A stretch of DNA of 12,693 bases from an uncultured Chthonomonadaceae bacterium (GTDB taxonomy: Bacteria > Armatimonadota > Fimbriimonadia > Fimbriimonadales > Fimbriimonadaceae), in NCBI GenBank assembly GCA_946479035.1, contig CAMLDW010000056.1:1-12693 (forward strand), written 5' to 3'. The translations under genes were made by a program, and so were the position numbers. The first letter of the stretch is position 1; the number at the start of each line of letters is the position of its first letter. Below are positions 1 through 6,829 of the stretch, piece by piece. The notes beneath the pieces are model-generated. The model searched no databases, was not told where the DNA came from, and was given only the letters and a program-made list of their open reading frames with translations.

Positions 1-849
1 GACCGTGTGCGCGTTCTCGTGCAGCTCAGCGAACCGCTCGCCCTTCTCAAACGCCTTGACGATCGGACAGCACCCTTCCGCTTGCACGGAGACCATCTTC
101 GGCCTTTCGTCAGTGATCCACCCGAACGATTCCATCTCGTCAAACGCCTTGCCCATGCCAACGAGGCCGGTACCGCCGCCCGTGGGATAGATGATCGCTG
201 CCGGGAGCTCCCATCCCATCTGCTCTGCGATCTCGTAGCCCATCGTCTTCTTGCCCTCGACCCGGTACGGCTCTTTGAGCGTGCTCATGTCGAACCAGCC
301 CTCTTTATCCTTCTGCTCTGCGACCATGCGGCCACAGTCGCTGATCAGCCCGTCGACGAGCCGCACGTCCGCGCCGTGCGACTGCGCCTCCACGATGCAT
401 GCGCGCGGCGTGTCCTTCGGCATGAAGACGTGCGCCTCGAGCCCGGCCATCGCGCAATAGGCAGCAAGCGCTCCACCGGCGTTGCCGGCGCTCGGCGCGG
501 CGAGCTTGCGAGCCCCCAGATGGCGCGCCATGCTCACCGCCATCGACATCCCACGCGCCTTAAAGCTGCCGGTCGGGTTCACGCCCTCGTCCTTGATGAA
601 CACGCCCGGCCCGAACTCCGGAACACGGTGAATTGGCGTGGCGCCCTCGCCGAGCGAAAACGGCTCGCAGTGGGGCAGGAGCCCCGCATAGCGCCACATC
701 GAGCAGAGCCCGCCGAGCGACTCCTTGAGAGGCTGCGAGGGCCACGAGTAATCGACGCGCAGCGGGCGCTTGCAGTCGGTGCACACGGTCTGGAGAACGT
801 TCGGGTCGTACTGCTTGCCGCACAGGAAGCAGGTGAGGGACGAGACCAT
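1..849 (-). CDS. thrC: Threonine synthase, N-terminal 283 residues (3' end beyond window)
   Basis: Reading from an ATG at 849 down to base 1 gives an open frame of 283 codons with no stop, so the C-terminus lies outside the window. The enzyme converts O-phosphohomoserine to threonine with PLP in the cytoplasm. Residues 7, 10, 23 and 26 are cysteines in a CxxC...CxxC zinc-ribbon arrangement, as found in many archaeal-type threonine synthases. VNPTGSFKARG places the Schiff-base lysine at residue 97. SAGNAGGALAAY follows, and PTGGGTGLVGM is the phosphate-binding glycine loop. The order and spacing fit threonine synthase better than cysteine synthase or threonine dehydratase. No convincing Shine-Dalgarno precedes the ATG; instead a TAGAAT hexamer lies 8 nt upstream, so the mRNA may be leaderless. 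The family call is firm; the exact start is likely but not certain. Confidence 0.93.
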   Translation of the reverse strand, partial: MVSSLTCFLCGKQYDPNVLQTVCTDCKRPLRVDYSWPSQPLKESLGGLCSMWRYAGLLPHCEPFSLGEGATPIHRVPEFGPGVFIKDEGVNPTGSFKARGMSMAVSMARHLGARKLAAPSAGNAGGALAAYCAMAGLEAHVFMPKDTPRACIVEAQSHGADVRLVDGLISDCGRMVAEQKDKEGWFDMSTLKEPYRVEGKKTMGYEIAEQMGWELPAAIIYPTGGGTGLVGMGKAFDEMESFGWITDERPKMVSVQAEGCCPIVKAFEKGERFAELHENAHTV

Positions 850-857
850 GGGCCGTG

Positions 858-863
858 ATTCTA
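858..863 (-). promoter_or_regulatory. Candidate -10 hexamer of thrC (TAGAAT), leaderless arrangement
   Basis: The minus strand reads TAGAAT here, ending 8 nt before the thrC ATG. No recognisable -35 lies 16-18 bp upstream. Transcription would start within a few bases of the start codon, which agrees with the lack of a Shine-Dalgarno sequence. This is a pattern match only. Confidence 0.35.
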
Positions 864-878
864 CTGCGCTCGTCGCAG

Positions 879-893
879 CCGTCCGTCGGACGG
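879..893. other. Small GC hairpin between ggt and thrC
   Basis: CCGTCCG and CGGACGG form a 7-bp inverted repeat around a single T. In practice it would be a 5-bp stem with a 5-nt loop. It lies between the ggt stop codon and the thrC start on the minus strand. No T-tract follows, so terminator function is only possible. Confidence 0.3.
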
Positions 894-899
894 ATGGAG

Positions 900-919
900 G
901 GCCGACCTCCCGGGCGGTC
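900..919 (+). repeat. Dispersed intergenic repeat, single-arm copy
   Basis: These 20 bases match the left arm of the long hairpin at 10739-10793 at 18 of 20 positions; the differences are T to C at 911 and C to T at 918. A GGATGG stretch precedes both copies. It lies just after the ggt stop codon. A shorter inverted repeat (GGTCG...CGACC, 916-932) overlaps its end. It is probably a decayed member of a genomic repeat family that sits at gene ends. Confidence 0.6.
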
Positions 920-965
920 GACTGCGCCGACCAGTCGGGCACCCCGTTTCTCTCGACCCGGCGCC

Positions 966-2603
966 TCAGAATCCAAGGGCGCAGCCGTCTTTGCGATGGT
1001 CCGACGCGGCACAATAGGCGCCCTCGTGTTTGAGGATCAGCTGCGCGCCGCCGAAGAGCCCAGGCGCCTGCTCGCGCACGGTCTTGTGCCCTCGGCGCTC
1101 GAGCTCGTCTGCGACTGCAGTCGGAAAACCCCGCTCCAAAAGCACGGCCCCGTCGGGGGTCACCTGCCAGCGAGGCGCATCGGAGGCGGCCTGGGGGTTT
1201 TGCCCGAACCCGAAGACGCGCGCGACCATCTGCAGGTGGCCCTGTGCCTGCATGTGCCCGCCCATGACGCCGAAGGCCATCAGGGGCCGTCGCCCAGTGG
1301 TCGCCAAGCTGTCGCTAGGTTGTCGCCCTTGGTCGGTCACGAACCCTGGGATGATCGTGTGGAAGGGGCGCTTGCCGGGCGCGGCCTGGTTGGGATGGCC
1401 AGGAGCGGTCACAAAGCCGTGCCCGCGGTTCTGCATTGCGATGCCGGTGCCTGGAACCACGATCCCGCTGCCGAAGCCGTTGAAGTTCGACTGTATGAAG
1501 CTCACCATCATCCCCTGGTCGTCCGCGGCGCAGAGGTAGACGGTGCTGGGCGCGGCCTGCAGCATGGAGCGGGGCTCGCCGGCCCTCCTCAGATCGATAC
1601 CAGCCGCGTGGCGCGCGAGGTACGCGTCGTCGAGCAGTTCTTGCGGCGTGACCTGCATCGTCTGTGGGTCACTGAGGTGCGCGAAGACCTCCGCGTAGGC
1701 GACCTTCATCGCCTCGATCTGAAGATGGAAGAAGTCGGCCCCGTCTACCGCCGCCTCTAAGATCGGCAAATGGCGCAGGACGCCGAGACCGATCAGCGCA
1801 GCGAGGCCCTGACCGTTGGGCGGGATTTCGTGGAGGTGGACGCCTTGGAAACCGGTGCTGATCGTCTCGACCCAATCGCTCTGGTGCGTCGCAAGGTCGT
1901 CTGCAGACATCGCCGCACCGTGCCCTCTTGCGTCGCCTTCGATCTTCTTGGCCAGTTCTCCGCGGTAGAACGCCTCGCCTTCGCTCTCAGCGATCAGCTC
2001 CAGTGTTCTGGCGTGGTCTGGCAGCGCGACCGTCTGACCAATTTCCGGAGCCTTTCCATCGAACAGGAAAGTGTCACGCCATGCAGGGAAGCCGCCGTAG
2101 ACCTCGGCGCTGCGCTGCCAGCCCCGCGCAGTGATCGGTGAGACAGGGAAGCCGTCCTGAGCGTACGCGATCGCGGCGTCGAACAGCTCGCTGAAGGGCA
2201 TACGTCCGAACTTGCGCGAGCACTGCACCCATGCGTCGACGGCTCCCGGCACCGTGACGGGCTCCCAGCCGAGCCGGGGCACCTCGTCACCGAACTTAGA
2301 GACGTCCCAGGCCCGCGGAGAGCGGCCGCTCGCGTTTAGGCCGTGCAGCGCACGCCCGTCCCAGACGATTGCGAACGCGTCGCTGCCGATCCCGTTGCTC
2401 GTCGGCTCGAGGACGGTGAGCGCGATCGCCATGCAGAGCGCGGCGTCCATGGCGTTGCCTCCCTTTCGGAGAGCCTCGAGCCCGGTGGCCGCTGCGAGGG
2501 GCTGCGAGGTCGCGACCGCGCTTCGCGCGAACACGGGCATGCGCTGGGAGGGGTATGGAAACTCACCGAAGCCGGTCACAGGATCGAAGGATACCGGTAC
2601 CAC
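966..2603 (-). CDS. Gamma-glutamyltransferase family protein (glutathione hydrolase-like, cytoplasmic YwrD type)
   Basis: This is a 545-residue Ntn-hydrolase of the gamma-glutamyltransferase family, which cleaves or transfers gamma-glutamyl groups from glutathione-like substrates. The N-terminus shows VATSQPLAAATGLEALRKGG and NAMDAALCMAIALTVLEP. The predicted autoprocessing and nucleophile threonine is T354 in APSTVYLCAADD, followed by MMVSFIQSNFNGFGSGIVVP and the C-terminal FGVMGGHMQAQGH. There is no signal peptide, unlike periplasmic Ggt, so it should be cytoplasmic like Bacillus YwrD. The start is a GTG with AAGG just upstream; the next ATG (residue 22) would cut the conserved YPSQR segment. 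Residues about 426-437 (DQGRQPSDSLATTGRR) are longer than in relatives, which have roughly DGKPLMSFGVMGG. The extra 11 residues coincide with three 11-bp repeat units. Substrate is unknown. Confidence 0.92.
   Translation of the reverse strand: MVPVSFDPVTGFGEFPYPSQRMPVFARSAVATSQPLAAATGLEALRKGGNAMDAALCMAIALTVLEPTSNGIGSDAFAIVWDGRALHGLNASGRSPRAWDVSKFGDEVPRLGWEPVTVPGAVDAWVQCSRKFGRMPFSELFDAAIAYAQDGFPVSPITARGWQRSAEVYGGFPAWRDTFLFDGKAPEIGQTVALPDHARTLELIAESEGEAFYRGELAKKIEGDARGHGAAMSADDLATHQSDWVETISTGFQGVHLHEIPPNGQGLAALIGLGVLRHLPILEAAVDGADFFHLQIEAMKVAYAEVFAHLSDPQTMQVTPQELLDDAYLARHAAGIDLRRAGEPRSMLQAAPSTVYLCAADDQGMMVSFIQSNFNGFGSGIVVPGTGIAMQNRGHGFVTAPGHPNQAAPGKRPFHTIIPGFVTDQGRQPSDSLATTGRRPLMAFGVMGGHMQAQGHLQMVARVFGFGQNPQAASDAPRWQVTPDGAVLLERGFPTAVADELERRGHKTVREQAPGLFGGAQLILKHEGAYCAASDHRKDGCALGF
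1289..1332 (+). repeat. 11-bp tandem repeat array inside the ggt-like gene
   Basis: Four adjacent 11-mers read GTCGCCCAGTG, GTCGCCAAGCT, GTCGCTAGGTT and GTCGCCCTTGG on the plus strand (antisense to the gene). The first three fit a GTCGCCAAGTT-like unit and the fourth is degenerate. Three units are 33 bp, or 11 codons, so the frame is kept. The same unit occurs at 3457-3492 in the next gene. Confidence 0.7.
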
Positions 2604-2677
2604 TTGCCTTCAACTATCTTGCCGGGTGTCCTCGTGAGCCCCTGTTAGTTCTGCGGGACTCAGTCCTCGGCGTCCTG

Positions 2678-2691
2678 GGTCGCCAGCGACC
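2678..2691. promoter_or_regulatory. Palindrome between divergent genes (possible operator)
   Basis: GGTCGC-CA-GCGACC is a perfect 6-bp inverted repeat in the 110-bp gap between the divergent ggt-like and metH-like genes, 22 bp before the metH ATG. It could be an operator, but it also resembles a fragment of the 11-bp repeat (GTCGCCA). No strong promoter was found on either strand here, though TAAACT (2694-2699) could be a -10 for the plus-strand gene. Confidence 0.25.
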
Positions 2692-2713
2692 AGTAAACTA
2701 GGGGTCCTTCAGG

Positions 2714-4477
2714 ATGGACAAGGATCGCGAGGTCAAGTACGACCCGCTCATCGAGCTGATGAGGCGGTTCGAGAACGTAAAGGCGGCCGATACGGCCGCC
2801 GACCCGTTTGAGGGCCTGACCATCGAGGACTCCCTCAAGAAGCACATCGTCGACGGCGTCAAGAAAGGGCTCACGGACCGGCTAGACAGGGCGATGGAGT
2901 CGCGCGAGCCGCTCGACATCATCAACAACGTGCTGCTCGACGGGATGAAGACGGTCGGCGAGCTCTTTGGGGCGGGGAAGATGCAGCTGCCGTTCGTGCT
3001 GCAGAGCGCGGAGGTGATGAAGGCAGCCGTCGCGCACCTGGAGCCGCACATGGAGAAGGTCGAGGGGAGCGAGAAGGGCTCGATCCTGCTCGCGACGGTC
3101 GCGGGCGACGTGCACGACATCGGCAAGAACCTCGTGGACATCATCCTGACGAACAACGGTTACCGCGTGGTAAACATCGGGATCAAGCAGCCGATCAACT
3201 CGATCTTGGACGAGGCGACGAAGAACAAGTGCCAAGTGATCGGGATGAGCGGGCTGCTGGTAAAGAGCACGGTGGTGATGAAGGACAACCTGGTGGAGAT
3301 GAACCACCGCGGGGTGGCGGCGTTTCCGGTGATCCTCGGCGGCGCAGCTCTGACGCGGGCGTACGTCGAGAAGGATCTACGGTCCGTTTACGAGGGGAGC
3401 GTGTTCTACGCGCAGGACGCGTTTGAGGGGCTGCGGTTGATGGGAGATATCCAAGCGTCGCCAAGTGGACGCCAAGTGGACGCCAAGTTGTCTCCGGGGC
3501 GGCAAGGCGAGAACGAGTTGAAGCGAAGCGGTAGTCGACATGACGACGGCCCACTTGGCGACGACCTGGCGACTGAGATCGGCAATGAAGCGGCGCAGAG
3601 GACGAAGTCGCACCGAGTCGACGCGCTCGATCCCGCCCTCTACGTCTTCGACGGAGTCACGAGCGGCACCCTGCCTGCGCGAAGTGTCCCCAAGTTGCCG
3701 TTCTATGGCGCCAAGAAACGGACGAAGTTCGACGTGTACGAGGTCTTCAAGTACGTCAACCCGATCGCGCTCTGGCGCGGGCAGTGGCAGTACCGCAAGC
3801 CCGAAGGCATGAGCAACCCCGACTTCGCCAAGTGGCTCGAAGAGAACGTTCGCCCGGTCTTCGAGAAGAAGCAGCAAGAGCTCGCGCCGTTCATCAAACC
3901 GGCCGTGAAGTGGGGCTACTTCTGGTGCCAAAGCGAGGGGAACGACCTCGTCATCTACCAAGAGGACAAGAGGACCGAGCGATGCCGCTTCACTTTTCCT
4001 AGGCAGCGCGACATGAAACGGCTGTGCATCAGCGACTTTTTCCGCAGCACGGGGTTCGGCGAGATGGACGTCGTCGGGTTCCACGTCGTGACGATCGGGA
4101 GCGAGATCAGCGAGTATGAGCGCGGGCAGTTCAAGAGCGGTGACTACCAACAGTACCTCTACACGCACGGAATGGGGGTCGAGACCGCGGAGGCGCTGGC
4201 GGAGTACTGGCACAAGACGGTGCGGCAGGAGCTAGGCATCGATGACCAGGAGCCGGACGACATGCGACTGCTTTTCAGCGCGAAGTACCACGGCTCGCGG
4301 TACTCGTTCGGCTACCCGGCCTGCCCCAACCTAGAAGACCAGCGCTTGCTGATGGATCTGTTGCAGCCGCAGGACATCGGGATCGAATTGACGGAAGAGT
4401 GGATGCTGGTGCCGGAGCAGAGCACGAGCGCGATCATCGTGCACCACCCGTCCGCCAAGTACTTCAACGTAAGGTAG
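2714..4477 (+). CDS. metH: Cobalamin-binding and reactivation half of methionine synthase (split MetH, C-terminal part)
   Basis: This 587-residue protein matches only the C-terminal half of B12-dependent methionine synthase. Residues about 30-115 are the methylcobalamin cap helices (NNVLLDGMKTVGELFGAGKM, LPFVLQSAEVMKAAVAHLEP). Residues 120-245 are the Rossmann B12 domain with GDVHDIGKN; H134 should be the lower axial cobalt ligand. Residues 328-587 are the AdoMet-binding reactivation domain (YGYFWCQSEG-like, FTFPRQRDMKRLCISDFF, RYSFGYPACPNLEDQ, PEQSTSAIIVHHPSAKYFN). An in-frame TAG at 2699 rules out an N-terminal extension, so the homocysteine and methyltetrahydrofolate domains are missing and no partner gene is in the window. 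The sequence style resembles actinobacterial/Deinococcus MetH. The linker, residues about 246-327, is low-complexity and contains 11-bp repeat units. It presumably works with a separate N-terminal MetH subunit. Confidence 0.9.
   Translation: MDKDREVKYDPLIELMRRFENVKAADTAADPFEGLTIEDSLKKHIVDGVKKGLTDRLDRAMESREPLDIINNVLLDGMKTVGELFGAGKMQLPFVLQSAEVMKAAVAHLEPHMEKVEGSEKGSILLATVAGDVHDIGKNLVDIILTNNGYRVVNIGIKQPINSILDEATKNKCQVIGMSGLLVKSTVVMKDNLVEMNHRGVAAFPVILGGAALTRAYVEKDLRSVYEGSVFYAQDAFEGLRLMGDIQASPSGRQVDAKLSPGRQGENELKRSGSRHDDGPLGDDLATEIGNEAAQRTKSHRVDALDPALYVFDGVTSGTLPARSVPKLPFYGAKKRTKFDVYEVFKYVNPIALWRGQWQYRKPEGMSNPDFAKWLEENVRPVFEKKQQELAPFIKPAVKWGYFWCQSEGNDLVIYQEDKRTERCRFTFPRQRDMKRLCISDFFRSTGFGEMDVVGFHVVTIGSEISEYERGQFKSGDYQQYLYTHGMGVETAEALAEYWHKTVRQELGIDDQEPDDMRLLFSAKYHGSRYSFGYPACPNLEDQRLLMDLLQPQDIGIELTEEWMLVPEQSTSAIIVHHPSAKYFNVR
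3457..3573. repeat. 11-bp repeat array and inverted copies in the metH linker
   Basis: Positions 3457-3489 are three tandem units (GTCGCCAAGTG, GACGCCAAGTG, GACGCCAAGTT), followed by a partial GTCTCC. At 3552-3573 two units occur in the opposite orientation (minus strand GTCGCCAGGTC, GTCGCCAAGTG). A further degenerate unit, GTCCCCAAGTT, lies at 3685-3695, where the reactivation domain begins. All lie in the interdomain linker of the MetH-like protein and keep it open. The unit is the one seen at 1289-1332. Confidence 0.7.
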
Positions 4478-4481
4478 CGGG

Positions 4482-4510
4482 GTCCCGAGCAGAAAAGAGC
4501 CGCTCGGGAC
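4482..4510. terminator. Hairpin between convergent metH and msrA
   Basis: GTCCCGAGC (4482-4490) and GCTCGGGAC (4502-4510) form a perfect 9-bp stem with an 11-nt loop. It starts 4 bp after the metH stop and ends 10 bp before the msrA stop. It has no T-tract on either side, so it may act as a bidirectional barrier or 3'-end stabiliser rather than a canonical intrinsic terminator. Confidence 0.6.
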
Positions 4511-4520
4511 GCGCGCCTGT

Positions 4521-5198
4521 CTAGTGGTGCCCGCCGCCGCCGGACTTGCTCGGGATCGGGCACGCGGCGACTCCGTTCTTGAAGCAGTACTGCTGGTGGT
4601 AGTCCTCGGCCATGTAGAAGGGCGCCTCCGGTACGATCTGCGTCATGATCTTCGATTGCGTTGTCTTCTGCAGCTCGTCGCGGCTCTTGATCGCAGCCGC
4701 CTTTTGCGCCTCGTCGTGGTAGAAGACAACGCTGCGGTACTGGTCGCCCATGTCAGGGCCCTGCCCACCGATCTGAGTCGGGTTGTGGATCCTCCAGAAC
4801 ACTTCGAGCAGCCTTTCGTATGAGACGACCTTGGGGTCGAACTCGACGCGCACGGACTCGGCGTGCCCAGTGTCTGTATAGCAGACCTGCTTGTAGGTGG
4901 GGCTCTTGACTTTTCCGCCAGAGAAGCCGACGGCCGTCGCAGTGACGCCCTCGACCTGCCGGAAGTAGTCCTCTACGCCCCAGAAGCACCCTGCGGCGAA
5001 GGTCGCGACCTGCAGGCCGTGCTTGAGTGGCACGACCTTGTCGCTGGCGAAGAGGGTCGCGCCCCCCGGCAATGTTCCTTTGGTGGCTCTCACGTCCATC
5101 TTTTGGTCCTTTGGCTTGTTCTGCGAGCTGAGCGCGAACACGGCGAACCCGAGGGCCACCGCGCACGCCACTCCGATCGTTTGAATTCCTCGCAACAT
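4521..5198 (-). CDS. msrA: Peptide-methionine (S)-S-oxide reductase MsrA, membrane-anchored or exported
   Basis: MsrA reduces methionine-S-sulfoxide in oxidised proteins. The catalytic motif GCFWGVEDYF puts the nucleophile at C71, and the fold continues with TAVGFSGG, YTDTGHAESVRVEFDP, HNPTQIGGQGPDMGDQYRSVVFY and the C-terminal EDYHQQY. Residues 7-24 (hydrophobic, after a short MLRGIQ start) form a signal peptide or anchor, and about 40 linker residues precede the catalytic domain, so it should repair proteins outside the cytoplasm. C205 and C213 are candidate resolving cysteines. The tail ends SGGGGHH, which is unusual. The gene lies 30 bp after the MFS gene on the same strand, but TATACT 8 nt before its ATG and an AAGGA nearby suggest it can be expressed on its own. 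Confidence 0.95.
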   Translation of the reverse strand: MLRGIQTIGVACAVALGFAVFALSSQNKPKDQKMDVRATKGTLPGGATLFASDKVVPLKHGLQVATFAAGCFWGVEDYFRQVEGVTATAVGFSGGKVKSPTYKQVCYTDTGHAESVRVEFDPKVVSYERLLEVFWRIHNPTQIGGQGPDMGDQYRSVVFYHDEAQKAAAIKSRDELQKTTQSKIMTQIVPEAPFYMAEDYHQQYCFKNGVAACPIPSKSGGGGHH

Positions 5199-5206
5199 GT
5201 GTCCTT

Positions 5207-5212
5207 AGTATA
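5207..5212 (-). promoter_or_regulatory. Candidate -10 hexamer of msrA (TATACT)
   Basis: The minus strand reads TATACT, 8 nt before the msrA ATG and inside the 30-bp gap after the MFS stop. It matches 5 of 6 consensus bases. No good -35 was found. Transcription would begin at or next to the start codon, although an AAGGA lies between hexamer and start. Confidence 0.4.
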
Positions 5213-5228
5213 CGGCAGGCCAGATTCG

Positions 5229-6473
5229 TCACGCGACCTGGGTCCCTGAGTCTGCGTGCCGGTAGCGTCCGAGCTTGCTGGTCTTGGAGTACCAGGCGGC
5301 GACGAGCACGCTGGCGACCCCGCCGATGACCACCGAGGCGCGGTCGCCGTAGAAGTGCGCGAGGGCGCCGGCCTCGGCGTCGCCTAGCTGTGGGCCGCCC
5401 ACCTGGAAGAGGATCGACGCGCCGCCCACCCGCCCCCGCATCTCGTCCGGCGTGGCGAGGTTGCGGATCGTCTGGCGCATCACCGTGCTGACCATGTCCG
5501 CCGCCCCTGTGCAGGCAAGAAAGAACATCGCCGTCGGCAGGTTCTGGCTGACGCCGAACAGCACGGTGGTCATTCCGTATACGCCGACCATGCCGATCAC
5601 CATCGCGCCCTGCTTGTCGATCGTGGGGCGCAGCGAGAGATAGAGCGCTGCAAGCAGCGCGCCGACGCCCGAAGCGGCCGCGAGCACCCCGTAGCCTCCT
5701 CCGCCCAGCCTGAGCACCGGCCCGGCGAACGCGGGGAAGAGCGCGTCGGCAGAGGAGAAGAACGTCGCCCAGAAGTCGAGCACCATCGTGTTGCGCACGA
5801 TCTCGGACCTCTTCATGAAGCGAAAGCCCTCGCCCATCTGCCACAGCGCCTCTTTGACAGAGTCCACGCCGGTCGAAGGGGCGGCCTGAATTACCGGAGC
5901 CAGCGTTAGGAGGACGACGATCAATGACGCGTTGGCGACGACCGAGACCAGGTAGGCGTTACTGAACTGCGAAAACGCGAGGATTCCTCCGAGGATGATC
6001 GGGCCGATTACGTCGCTGAGGCGCCACGCCATGCCGTTGACGCTGAGCGCGTTGGGCAGGTCCTCTGCGGGGACCATATTGACCATGATCGCGTTACGGG
6101 CAGGCCCGTCGAACGCGCGCGCGACCGCGTCGAGCGCGACCACGCCGTAGATGAGGCCGACGCTCGTGTTCCCCTTGACCGTCAGGAGCCAGAGCAGCCC
6201 TGTGCAGACGACCATCGCCGCCCGAGTCCAGGTCATGAGCCTCTTGCGGTCCATGTGGTCAGCGGCGAGCCCGCCGAGCAGCGAAAAAAGGAGCAGGGGG
6301 AGGATCTTGACGACGCCGAGCAGCCCTACGTGGAGGGAGCTGTGCCCCGTGACCTGGTAGACCTGCCACGAGACGGCCCATTGCTGGACGCTGGCGCCGG
6401 CGTTGCCGACGAGCCGTCCCAAGGTGTAGTTTCGGAAGTCGCGGTGGCGCAGCGACGGAAGTCTATTTGCCAT
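5229..6473 (-). CDS. MFS transporter, EntS/MFS_3-type exporter
   Basis: This 414-residue integral membrane protein has about twelve hydrophobic segments and an MFS motif-A signature (GGLAADHMDRKR, residues 67-78) between helices 2 and 3. The opening LRHRDFRNYTLGRLVGNAG and the QVYQVTGHSSLHVGLLG region are typical of the MFS_3 (EntS-like) family, drug or siderophore exporters driven by proton motive force. ARAFDGPARNAIMVNMVPAEDLPNALSVNG and SDVIGPIILGG are conserved helix 4-5 blocks; VMRQTIRNLATPDEMRGRV is the equivalent in the C-terminal half. The length is normal for the family. It probably shares a transcript with msrA downstream. Its substrate cannot be told from sequence, and the ATG start at 6473 has no clear ribosome-binding site. 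Confidence 0.9.
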   Translation of the reverse strand: MANRLPSLRHRDFRNYTLGRLVGNAGASVQQWAVSWQVYQVTGHSSLHVGLLGVVKILPLLLFSLLGGLAADHMDRKRLMTWTRAAMVVCTGLLWLLTVKGNTSVGLIYGVVALDAVARAFDGPARNAIMVNMVPAEDLPNALSVNGMAWRLSDVIGPIILGGILAFSQFSNAYLVSVVANASLIVVLLTLAPVIQAAPSTGVDSVKEALWQMGEGFRFMKRSEIVRNTMVLDFWATFFSSADALFPAFAGPVLRLGGGGYGVLAAASGVGALLAALYLSLRPTIDKQGAMVIGMVGVYGMTTVLFGVSQNLPTAMFFLACTGAADMVSTVMRQTIRNLATPDEMRGRVGGASILFQVGGPQLGDAEAGALAHFYGDRASVVIGGVASVLVAAWYSKTSKLGRYRHADSGTQVA

Positions 6474-6503
6474 GCGCGCTCAGGCCCGCGTTCAAACGCG
6501 CCC

Positions 6504-6537
6504 GGACTGAAGGCGCAAGTCGTCGGCCTTCAGGTCC
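6504..6537. other. Hairpin between lipoprotein gene and MFS gene
   Basis: GGACTGAAGGC (6504-6514) pairs with GCCTTCAGGTCC (6526-6537) with a single bulged base, giving an 11-bp stem and an 11-nt loop. It lies after the small lipoprotein gene and 30 bp before the MFS start on the minus strand. There is no T-tract, so it may be a weak terminator or a processing/attenuation structure in the leader of the MFS mRNA. Confidence 0.4.
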
Positions 6538-6576
6538 ACTATTCGTGAAGCTTTTTGGAGACCTGGACGATCCTCA

Positions 6577-6744
6577 TCACTTGGCGATCGTTCCGGGGGC
6601 GGGTCCGTCGTAGATGTTCTTCTTGCCGACGGACGCCTTTTGGACGTCCTCCATCGAGCTGGGTTCGGGGTCCTGCTTCTTGCAGGCGTACATCAACACG
6701 GCGACAGAGGCTAAGAGGGCTAGCAGGAGGGTTCGCCTGACCAT
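6577..6744 (-). CDS. Small predicted lipoprotein (55 aa)
   Basis: The gene starts at an ATG at 6744. Residues 1-20 form a signal peptide (MVRRTLLLALLASVAVLMYA) followed by C21; the lipobox LMYAC is loose but the following KKQDPEPSS is a normal lipoprotein tail. The mature part has only about 35 residues. Its SMEDVQKASVGKKNIYDGP resembles GMDQVKKQSQGQAPVDNG in the lipoprotein gene upstream (6830-7051), so the two look like diverged tandem paralogues. TATCCT lies 7 nt before the ATG and no Shine-Dalgarno is evident. A terminator separates it from the upstream gene. Function unknown. Confidence 0.75.
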   Translation of the reverse strand: MVRRTLLLALLASVAVLMYACKKQDPEPSSMEDVQKASVGKKNIYDGPAPGTIAK

Positions 6745-6773
6745 GAGTGGGAGGATACTCCAAAACTGAGAGA

Positions 6774-6797
6774 CCCCCAGCGTTGGTACGCTGAGGG
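6774..6797 (-). terminator. Terminator-like hairpin after the prepilin-lipoprotein operon
   Basis: CCCCCAGCG (6774-6782) and CGCTGAGGG (6789-6797) flank a 6-nt loop. The one mismatch (C6777/A6794) becomes a G-U wobble only in minus-strand RNA, giving a full 9-bp stem there. The minus strand continues TCTCTCAGTTTTG, moderately T-rich. Orientation and position fit termination of the 7058-7885/6830-7051 transcript. Confidence 0.6.
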
Positions 6798-6829
6798 CCT
6801 CCATTGGTCGAGTATCAACCGAGCAGGCG

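Noticed and set aside
7..858. Long plus-strand frame opposite thrC
   Set aside because: It is antisense to a clear threonine synthase and is Arg/His/Leu-rich as expected of GC-rich shadow frames.
3817..3832. TCGCCAAGTGG in the metH reactivation domain, resembling the 11-bp unit
   Set aside because: It is a single copy encoding DFAKWLE within the folded domain, with no tandem neighbour.
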